Part shown: one piece after another, positions 34,881 to 44,542 of the stretch
How the letters are laid out: the number at the start of each line of letters is the position of its first letter
Numbering within the stretch: the first letter of the stretch is position 1
Source: Alopecurus myosuroides
Taxonomy: Eukaryota > Streptophyta > Magnoliopsida > Poales > Poaceae
Direction of reading: 5' to 3'
Assembly (NCBI GenBank): GCA_028641055.1
Contig: CM054062.1
Coordinates: forward strand, 170,631,715-170,695,714
Length of the DNA: 64,000 nt
Program-made: the position numbers and the translations under genes
The notes under the pieces: model-generated
The model's input: the letters and a program-made list of their open reading frames with translations, nothing else
Told to the model about the DNA's origin: nothing
Database searches by the model: none

Positions 34881-37533
34881 CACTTTCCTAGGAAGCGAAT
34901 GAAGTTGCTTTTGATTCTATTATTAGAACAAGTTACAATTTGGATGCTTCTTCACTTGAAATAACTTGATTCTTTTTTTTTCTGGACCTAGCTAAAAGGC
35001 GTTAAAGAAAAGCACTTCTTCGGAGATAACCCATGGTTTGATTTTTGCAATGTTTAATTATGTTTTCTTTGAGTCAAGGTGTTGTTTACTTCTATAGAAA
35101 CTCCTTGGTATCTTTATTTTATCGGATTTGTTGTGCCAAGTAAAGTCTCTAGTGAAAAGTTGAAGTTAGATTTGGATTTCTGCGCACGAAAAAGATTTCT
35201 GCTGTCCACTGTCAAATTTGTATAAAATCACAGAAAGATCAAAATGACCTAAAACAAAATCTGCTTAATCCTCAACCATTTCTGAAAATTTTTCTAGTTT
35301 TGCGTTTTTCGATTTGAGCAACGTAGGTACCCTACAAAAAATCGTCTTTACAGACTGTTCTGGTTTTGACAGATTCTGCCTTTTTACTTGCATTCTTTCT
35401 TTTACTATGTTGAGTGGATTTATTTACTCCACAAAACATCAGTGGCTGTAGCTAATGTTTAAAAATTATTAATAATGCTTGTGTCCAAGGAGAACATGTG
35501 TTTTTTTGCACTAACCCTCTAATGAAAATTACGTTGAGTTTGGTGTGAAGGAAGTTTTCAAGGGTCAAGAGAAGAGGGTGATATAATGTGATAAAGAAGA
35601 GTAAAAAGCCAAAGCTTGAGGATGCCCTCTTGGTTCATCCCAGCAAATTCTAAGAAGACTCATGCGTCTAAGCCTTCTTCATCAGCAACTTATCAGGTCA
35701 CTTCTAGTGAAACTATATTTTTATTCGGTCGCATTATATGCACTTTGCTTGGAGCATCTGTTTTTTTTCCTTTTGTCTTCCTTGATGCAATAAATATAGT
35801 TGGAACCCAGAATTCTTGTGTGGGAGAGGGACATGCTCCGCTTTTTCATATGAATACTCGTATTCTTCATCATACTCGTATTCTTAGTTTTTCTTCTAGC
35901 TGTTGCAAATCCTTTTAACTCCTATTTTTCATGCATGTCTTATTCAGAGTTGTTAGTTCTAGTAGAGTAGTAGTAGTAATCTCTTGTTTCATTGCTATAT
36001 CTCTTGGAGAGTTTTTGTTTTGTTTGAAATGATTGGTGTTGGAAAGCAGTAGCACAATTTTCGTGCTTATAGCAGTGCAAAAACAAGCTCGTATAGACCG
36101 TGGCTAGACTTTTTCAAGTCATGTTGGATTTTATTGTAATTCTATGCTTAGTGGTTATTATTGTAGCATGACTTGTCTCAAATAGCTGAGAGTGCTTAAT
36201 GTTCCATTGAAAGAATCATGAGTTGTTTTTATCACATTGAAGCATAAATTTGTGGTGTTCTTCTTTGAATGCTTTATTTGGTTGACTTGGGAATGCTTAC
36301 ACCATGTTTATGACTACAAACCAGACACTTATAACCTCTATGACCATTTAGTTTTTTACTTGTAATACCATTTATGCTTTGATTAATAATTTTTTGTCGC
36401 TGTGCATGATTATGGCCATTATTGCTCTCTTAATTTGTCGCTCCCAGTCTTTTATTAGCCTCCACATGTACTGAGTATGAGCTCTACTCATGCATCCAAC
36501 TCCCAGAAACCAAAGTTTGCCAAATGTGTCCACGATACCTGCCTACATGTGGTATTTAACTGCAAACCCAAGTAAATTTCTCATGTGCTACCTTTAAACT
36601 TTCAAAATTACTCATGTTTTGTGCCCGTGTTTTAGCTCATGAGGACGTAAATAGAGAATGTTTATCTCACTTGTTGATTGGACTTTACACACGTGGACTA
36701 GTGGCACATCCGCTTATACAAATTGATAGAAGAGCTGGCAACGGGGTGCCCAGCCCCAAAATTGGTTACTACAAATTCTCTTAACTATTTTTGCCCCTGA
36801 TTTATCAGTCAAAGCATAATTGTGTAGACAAAAGAGAACAGGGATAACCTTCTGACCCCAGTTGTGTCCTTCAATGGGTGCCGCTCTTGTGAAGTCTAGT
36901 TGGCTTGGGACGTACTGTATTTTCTGTTTACCATTCATTGACATAAGCATACACCTCTCTAAAAAATGTTTTCAATATCTCTGTTTAATAAAATAAAAAA
37001 CTCTAGCACATGAGTTAATCCCTACTTCCCTCTGCGAAGGGCCTTTATTTTACTTTTGTGTCGAGTCTCCATCTTCTAACTTTATGCACAATTAAGAGAG
37101 CGTAGTTGCCAGTCTGGGTTTAATGTGCATCAGTCCCAAAGATTAATATTTATTGATTCATGATGTGTTATTACTTGCTCTCAAATTATTTTTTCTAGTC
37201 ATCCTCTTGAACTTTGAAGGTGACCTGACATTTATGTTTTGCCCCACTATTAAGAACAAGCGATATATCACTTTGCTATGTTTTCTTTATGCTCGAAACA
37301 ATATTATAACTTTCATGTGCATTATTATTCATGATCTTTTATTTGTGTTACTTTTCATGATGCAAAGTGATTGCTAAGTTTCATTGTTAGAATTATATCT
37401 ATCATGCCTGCGTTTAAAGTACTATGATCTCAGCTTGCATATGCTTTTACAATTTAGATGATCAAGTTTATGTTGGTAGCATCAGAAATTATTTGTTTTT
37501 ACCGTTTTACCTACTTAAGGACGAGTGGGAACT
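34881..37533 (+). other. Non-coding 3' internal region of the Athila-like element
   Basis: About 2.7 kb between the protease remnant and the PPT with no RT, RNase H or integrase motif in any frame. Blocks such as 'aagccaaagcttgaggatgcc' and 'gtgggagagggacatgctccgc' are typical filler of this Triticeae family. Confidence 0.75.
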
Positions 37534-37548
37534 AAGCTTGGGGTTGCT

Positions 37549-39059
37549 TGATACATCTCAAACAAATCTATAATCTCTGATGTTCCATGTTGTTTTCATG
37601 CCATTTACTACATGTTTCATATACACTTTATGTCAATTTTATGGATTTCCTGGGACTAACCTATCGACAAGATGCCACAGAGCCAGTTCTTGTTTTCTGT
37701 TGTTTTTTGTTTCAGAAAAGCTGCTCTGGAAATATTCTCGGAATTGGACGAAACAAAATCCCAGGGTCTTAGAAATATATCACGTCAATGGAGTCCGGAG
37801 GGGACCCGGAGGGGCCCCTTGGAGGGCGCACACCATAGGGCGCCCCCTTGGCCGTGCCACTAGGTGGTGTGGCCCCCCTGACCACCCACCAGCGTATGTA
37901 CACTCCTCCACGGGTTAACCCTAAATAACCGAGCCTTTTCCACCAAAAGTTCTGTAGCCACCGTCATCGACAACCCTAGTTTGGGAGGGTTCTGAAGCTC
38001 TCCCCGGCACCCTGCCGGGAGGGAGAATCGTCACCAGAGGGCTCTTCATCACCGGAGTGAGCTGCCTAACATGATCAAGATCATCATATTTTAATGCTAC
38101 ATGTTCTGTTTGTTGGGATCCGATGAATATTGAATGATGTGTCCAATGATTATCAATCTATCATGTTCTTTAATGTTTATGTTATTTATGATCTTGCATG
38201 CTCTGCATTACTAGTAGATGCTCAGGCCAAGTTGATGCTTGTAACGCCAAGAGGGAGCGTTTATGCTCGATAGAGGGTTCATGCCTCCCTTCCACTCATG
38301 CTGGAGTGACAGAAACGTAACAGGTGGGGGATGTGCTATTGCCATTAGGGAGAAAACAACGATGTTTACATTGTTTACATTACACACTTTACTTAATGCA
38401 ATAATCTGTTGCTTGCAATTTAATACCCGAGGTTTGATTGGATGACCCTCCGAGGATGGAGTATTAGGCATAGATGCAGTTGGATAACGATCTATGAATT
38501 ATGTTCTAATGCCTGCATGAATCACATAGTAATCATCATGTCATGCATATGCACTACGGTGATTCCTTTATATCTGCCAATTGCCCAACTGTAGTTTGTT
38601 TACCCAGCATGTTATCTATCTGGTTTGGAGAGACTCCACTAATGAACTGTGGACCCCGGTCCATTTCTTTACACTGATAATACAACCACTGCAACCAATG
38701 TTTTCCTACTGCAATTATTGTTTTCCTCTCATTCACTGCCATCACTATTCTCTTTCATCTACTGCAAACAAGTACTATTTTCCACACTATACGTCTAATC
38801 CTTTGTTTCAGCAAAACCGTTGAGATTGACAACCTCACTGCTTCGTTGGGGCAAAGTAATTTGATTGTGTTGTGTAGATTCCACGTTGCTGCTGAACCGG
38901 TAGTGCGCCCTGCAAACATCAGTTGTCTTCAACCTTCAGAAGTGATTTCTTTCTCCTACTGGTCGATTCGACCTTGGTTTCTTTCTGAGGGAAACTTGTT
39001 GTTGTGCTCTCCATACCTTCCTCTTGGGGTTTCCCGACGAGTGCAATCCTGCACCATCA
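37549..39059 (+). repeat. 3' LTR of the Athila-like element
   Basis: 1511 bp, TGATACATCTC...GCACCATCA. It is shorter than the 5' LTR mainly through a deletion of about 107 bp near 38055. Confidence 0.92.
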
Positions 39060-39495
39060 GAATCACCTCAATAGCAGCTGGGTTCAAAGGAAGAGGCCAG
39101 CCTTTTATTTATTAGATCATTGAAGTAACCTACAATCTAGTGCACTAATTAAAGTGTAAAATTTAGTTAATACCAAGTGTTCACAGATAGAGAATTCAGT
39201 TAAGTATAGAGCATATCCACACCCAGTAACCAATTGGAATTGATTGTATAGACACAATCTTACACTATAGCATACCCTAAGAGCACATTTAGTTCTTCAG
39301 TATAGAGACTAGTGCTTAGAAATTCAGAAAGTTCAAAGATAAATTTCTTAGAAGAATCAAGAAAAGGGCAATCCTATATTGCTAAGCATTTCTTAACTAG
39401 TGTTCTACACAAGACTAAGCCCGAATAATGCATGGATCAAACTAGAACCCTATTTCTTCAACATTGAAACCCTGGAATAGAGTAGGGCAAGTTTT

Positions 39496-39522
39496 AGAGA
39501 GAGAGAGAGAGAGAGAGAGAGG
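39496..39522. repeat. (AG)n microsatellite
   Basis: An uninterrupted AG tract of about 27 bp. On the minus strand it forms the CT-rich core of the putative short intron. Confidence 0.9.
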
Positions 39523-39966
39523 ATAAGACGTACCTGGAGAGATCGACAAATACAATGGCGATGCATCGGCGAGTCGAAGCAGTGCAATAGCACGGTGGCC
39601 ATTCGAGTCCATGACGGCACCCACCGCTCGAGAAGCAGCTGATACCAGCCACATCCAGTCCCACTTCGCCATGATGGAGCCCTAGCAGCTCCACCAGCAC
39701 TAGAGAAGGCCATGAGAGGAGCACAGCACGGCGACACCATGGACCGCGTCAATCACAAAAACCCTAGTTTGGGAATCAGGGATGCGTGAGACCAATTCTG
39801 AGGAAGAATCTCGAATCGAATTGGACGGGAAGGAAGAGTGGAGTAAGTAGAATCATTTGAGCCTTACAACGGTGACCAAGACGGCCAGAGCACGCCCTAG
39901 AGCGACGGCATGCGCGCCCGGGATTTTCTATCGCGGGAGTTGTGGTGAATTGAGGGCGAGCATGCG

Positions 39967-39969
<3 letters not shown>

Positions 39970-40019
<50 letters not shown>
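39970..40019. repeat. (GA)n microsatellite
   Basis: An uninterrupted GA tract of about 50 bp. The Ser/Leu-repeat ORFs over it on the minus strand are artefacts of the repeat. Confidence 0.92.
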
Positions 40020-40021
<2 letters not shown>

Positions 40022-40084
40022 GGGTAGTGTCGTGGTATCATGCACGACAGCACCATTGCGTTAGCAATGGATTTTACTAAGGGA

Positions 40085-43000
40085 CACAGGTTGCGAGCGT
40101 CGGTGTCCGTGCGGGATTCGGTAACAAGCATGCAAGAGACACAATGTACTCAGGTTCGGGACCTCAGCCTTCTGAGGTCCTTAATCCTGCAAGGATGAAC
40201 TATAGTGGTGTATATGGTGTTACAAGTTGCTCCTAGAGTAAGTGAATTCGCCCCTTCTAAGAGATGCTCGGATTGCCTTATATAGGGTCTGCCAATCCGG
40301 CTGACAGATGGGGCCGGCTGTACAGCCAGCCGACTGGGGCCCACAAAACAGTCATCTACAAGAATTTTCCTTCTAGGTACATCATCTCCGTACTTGATGG
40401 GACAAGGCGGTTCGCCACAGTTCATGATGTAGGCAGCCAGGCTGCTAACTCTGAATAAAGGTAAGTTGATATTGGAGGTAAGGTCTTGTCTTCCTTTTGC
40501 CCATGCCTCCTTTTGCTCACGTTGTTTTTGCGTGACAGAGCCAGGCTAACTGGAAGGGTTAAGCCAGTTGTGATCAGCCGGCCGCTCCCCGCCTGGGAGT
40601 CAAAGAGACCAGCTGGCCAACATTGTCTTCTTCGTTATCCTCTAGATCTTCCGCGGAAATCATCTCATCCAGGGCTAATCCCCCGACAAGTCGCCCCCGA
40701 ACGCGTTGGAGCTTTATAGCAGGCACGGTGAAGAGGGCTTCTGTGTGTTCTTCCCCGTAGACTTGGCGTGATCCGCTTCTTCCTTGGCCGACTGAAACTT
40801 CCCGGTTGCCCCTGCCTTGGCTTCTACGTTTCGGCCGGCTGGAAAGGATGATGTCACAACACGGGTCATGGCCGATGTTAACCCCATCTTATCGCTCTGC
40901 ACCTCCCAGTGTCAAGCGGTGACTCCTCGGTTCCCCCGTTGGGGATCTTCTGTGGCCGACTGCGATAGTAATGGGATCCGGTGTACAGATGGCTCACGTC
41001 GCGGTAGTTTCCTATTTTTTAGGTGACGTGGCGGTTCGCGGGGAGGCGAAACCGCAACCCGGTCTATAAAACAGGGTGCGGCCCGACGAGCAGAGGTTTC
41101 GCTCCCCTCTCTCTCTCCACATCTCTTCTCCGTCACGCCCTCTTGCTTCTCTGCTCCGGCCTCACTTGCTCTGCCGGAACTACCGCCGTCGGAACTCTTC
41201 GTCACCGCGCTTAAGGAGTAGGCCGCTGCGGAATCCTTCTTGTTTCGTCCACGGGCTCGTCGGTGTCCCTTTTCCCGTCGATCGCAGCAGCGATGATGCA
41301 CTAGGGAGAGAGACGCGAGGGAGAGTGGCGGGTTTCCCACGTCACCAAAGAGGACATCTTCAAGGCCCGTTATGGGGGCGTCCTGGGTAAAGCCGGCTGG
41401 GTGGAGGCGCGTGCTCCTGAAAAGGAGCGGAAGCCTATGCTGCGGGCCGGGGAGTACATGGTCTTCATCGACCACCTCGACCGCGGCTTTGGGCTCCCGG
41501 TGAGCCCGTTCCTCCGGAGCCTCCTTAGCCACTACGGCATCCATCCGCACCACCTTGGTGCCAACTCCATCTCACAGATTTTGGCCTTCGCGGCCGCCTG
41601 CGAAGGCTACCTCGGCGTGCGGCCGACGGTGGAGCTATGGAGCCAGCAGTACTACATCTGTTGCCGTCCCCTGGAGTGTGGTGGTTGCTTGTTTTACAAA
41701 CGGCTGCAGAACAACATACCAAAGTTCCACACGCATGAGAGCATCAAGGACTGGCATAAGTCCTTCTTCTACGTCCGGAACGCCAAAGAGGAGGAGGACC
41801 GGATCAACTTGCCCGCCTGGAGCGTCGAGCCATCGTCTCAGAACGTTTAGGACACCAGGAAAGGTCCCAAGACGGACGACCCCAACCGAATGAGCATCTA
41901 GCTTGCGGACTTGACCAATAAGGGCATGACTAGGCGTGACCTCACGCTCAGTTGGCTTGAGCATCGAGTGTAGGAGCTACAGGAGCGGTCCCACAAGATC
42001 TGTTAGTTGTCGGGATGGTGAGACTCGACCCGGTTGTCCCCCAGGGCGCTCAAGATGGACTTCTTGAGCGAGTGGCTCTGGTTAGTCATGAAGGATCACG
42101 TCGTCTCCGGATGGTCGTGGGGCCGCGAGCCCTACATCCGCGCGAATCTGCCTCCCCAGGTAAGTTTTTTGGGTGCCTTCGTCTTCTGGTACGTCTATTC
42201 TGGCTGTTTGGATTTTTCTTCTGCCAGCTAATTAATTCGGCTGGAACCTCTCCCAGATGTTCGAGGCGTAGGACGAGGAGAATGGGACACACGACCTCGT
42301 CTTTGATCCGGATATCCCCACTCCACCGAGGAAGAAGGCGGCCCCGGCTACGGAGACCCAGGCGGCAGAGGACGAGGCCGTCCAGGCGGTGAAGAACGAG
42401 GCCGCTCAGCCGGATGCGCAGGAGCTCGAGCAAGGCGAGGGCGGCCTCGTCTACAGCGGAGTGGCCCAGAAGGGTGAGCCGGTTGAACTTGGATAGCAAC
42501 GGGCTGTCCCCCTTGTTGTCTTAATTTCTGACGATGATGCGCCATCCGCAGGGTCTTCAACGGCCCGCTCTCGAAAGCGGGTGAATCTGGCCGGAGAGGA
42601 GGAACACATCGGCGAGGCATCCGGCTCGTCGAAGAAGAACAAGAAGAAGAGGAGGCCAGCGGCTCCTCCGACTATTGATGGGTAAGTTTTCCCTTTCGCA
42701 ATGCTGGCTGGCTGGGAATCCGGCCTCCCTTACCCTTTATCGTTCATTCATGCATCCCGCCCAAGAAGTTGGGGTGGGGAGGATCTCAGAAAACCGCACC
42801 CGAAAGTACGCGCCGAGGAGGGCGCAGGCGGCCAGGCCGCGGAAGGGGTGTTTCCAATCCCATCCCTCGGGGCGACATTCAAGATGGCCCGGGAGGCCAA
42901 TGTAGTGGCCCCAAATGTTGGGACGGAGGACGTCACCACCAAGGTGGTCGACAACGGTGTGGGGGCAGAGAAGCCTCTATTGATGGAGGATTGCCTCATG

Positions 43001-44542
43001 GATCCTCCTCCCACCGTCTAGGAGACGAGCGACGCCGAGGCAAAGGCGGGCCAGGCGGCCGGAGGTGGTGGCCAGGGGGCCACTAACATCATGCTGGAGG
43101 AGGCCTCCAAAGAAGCCCAGGTGGCAGAGCCTCAGGAGGAGGCCCAGGCCGAGCCTTCAGTGGCTGTGCCTTCTCTACCCATGTCACCTTCATCCCAGGC
43201 GGCAGGGGAGGCGAGTGGCTCCAGGAAGGCGGAGCCGCCTAACGCGGCCTTCATGGCGTCGGGTGCCTTGGCCTTCTATGCCCAGGCGAAGCGGTCCGTG
43301 ACCACGGCTAGGATGATGCGCCAGCCGGCAGGAGTGGTCCCCTTCGCCCGCGAGATAGAGAAGGACCTAGAAGTCCAGCTAGTGGATTTCAGGCGCTTCC
43401 GCGAGCTGCTCGAGGTACATTTTCACTTCTTAAGTGGTTTCTTCCTTTGCATCCTAGCTCCTTCCTTGATTATTTTTTCTTTTCTTTCGTATTATAATGA
43501 CCACGCCTCTGATGGCGAGATCAAGAAACTCAAGGAGGCCCTCGAAGCCACCAAGAGTAAGTCCGCTCACTTGGTATGCCTCCTCCGCTTAGTTGGCTTT
43601 TTTACCCTGGCTATTGGTCTTGGTGTTGTAGTGGAGATCCAGGACCTGGGCAGTCGGCTAAAGGAGGCTTCCTCTGTTGGCCGGCTGCGTGTCGAGCTCA
43701 AGCGGCTCACCGAGCTTTGTCAACAGCAACAGGAGGAGCCGGTCCGGCTGGCCAAGTTGAACTCGGAGCTGGAGGCGGTCGTCAAAGACCTCACTACGGT
43801 CACTAAGGCGCCGAAGGAGGGCTTTGATGCACTAGAGAGGGCCGGCGAGGCGCAGATGGCCAAGCACACATAGGAGTTCGATGAGCTCAGCAAGGGCATC
43901 GACCTTCTCCAGGTGGAGCTGAAGAACGTCGGCCTTGCCCTTAGAGGTAAGTTGTCTCCTTTGCCGCCTCTGTTAGGTTCTTTCGCTTTTTTGCCCGGCC
44001 GGGGGACTTATCTCTCTTTCTTCATAGAGTTCTACCCTCCGCTGGCGTTGCAGGCCAAGAGGCAGGCGCTAGCCGACATAGGAGTGGAGGCCACTGAAAC
44101 AGCCATGGTCGGCTTAAAATCGGCGCCCTCCACATGGCCCATACTTTCGAAAAGGAAGACAAGGCGCTGGTTGATGCCACCAGCGAGCTATTCGGGGAGA
44201 GTTGGAAAGGCGAAGATGTTCCCATGTGCATCTGCGAGTTGGTTTCCCGCCTGGAGAAGCCGACGACGCCATCACCTACCTGCAGGAGTCTGCCGCCCAT
44301 GCGGGAGCGAAATGGACCATGTGCCTTCTCTGCTTCTCGTACCCGAAGGTTTTGCTGAAGCACTTCACCCGCACCATGCGGACCGGGACCACCTACAAGA
44401 ATCTTAGGGAGGACCCCAAAGATCCAAGAGACCGCCTGCCACATCGCGGACTTTGTCACTCTTGATGTCTTCATCCCTCACCAGGTGGTGCGCAAGCCAT
44501 CGGCCGACGAGGAGGAGGAGGATGAAAAATACTTGGCATTCT
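40085..44542 (+). pseudogene. Transposase_28-like ('putative gypsy type transposon') multi-exon gene, decayed, 3' end interrupted
   Basis: A TATAAAA box (41065-41071) and CT-rich leader precede an ATG near 41293. Exons I can place are about 41293-42159, 42257-42473, 42552-42681, about 42760-43414, about 43520-43556, 43632-43946 and about 44054-44542, mostly with GT...AG borders in consistent phase. Exon 1 has the family's N-terminal domain: GEYMVFIDHLDRGFGLPVS, LRSLLSHYGIHPHHLGANS, FAAACEGYLGVRP and a W-rich region. Exon 3 ends in a basic KKNKKKRR stretch, exons 4-6 are Ala/Glu-rich and coiled-coil-like, and exon 7 runs into an acidic EEEEDEK tail. Nine in-frame stops (TAG at 41302, 41848, 41899, 41971, 42004, 42269, 43019, 43871; TGA at 42019) and frameshifts near 44120-44270 make it a pseudogene. 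A Gypsy LTR cuts it at 44543. The 40085-41060 region looks like an element 5' region; its boundary is unresolved. Confidence 0.7.
41065..41071 (+). promoter_or_regulatory. TATA box of the Transposase_28-like gene
   Basis: TATAAAA, followed 30-50 bp later by a CT-rich tract (ctctctctctcc) of the plant Y-patch/leader type, 222 bp before the first ATG. Confidence 0.55.

Larger units (their letters stand above)
19955..39059 (+). mobile_element. Athila-like Gypsy element (Sabrina/WHAM type), interrupted; TSD GAATC
   Basis: The LTRs are 19955-21577 and 37549-39059. GAATC flanks the element exactly (19950-19954 and 39060-39064). The PBS TGGCGCCGTTGCCGGGGA (21588-21605) is complementary to the 3' end of tRNA-Asp, and the PPT is AAGCTTGGGGTTGC just before 37549. 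The internal region has gag and a retropepsin, then about 2.7 kb with no RT, RNase H or integrase, so it could only move with enzymes supplied by another element. A younger 11.1-kb element inserted in gag (22373-33483); without it this element is about 8.0 kb. The LTRs have diverged noticeably and gag has a stop, so it is an old copy. Confidence 0.9.
39065..40080 (-). other. Old sequence segment C: possible 5' part of a minus-strand transcription unit
   Basis: Not LTR-derived as far as I can see. On the minus strand it has a CT-rich leader, an ATG at 39740-39738, an open frame to 39534, a consensus donor (CAG/GTACGT) and, 62 bp later, a pyrimidine-rich acceptor (TTCCAG at 39472). The spliced frame (about 80 aa) stops soon after the intron, and I recognise no domain. 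It could be a small protein gene, a non-coding RNA or chance. Confidence 0.3.

Noticed and set aside
39776..40131. Ser/Leu-repeat ORFs on the minus strand
   Set aside because: Produced by the (GA)n microsatellite.
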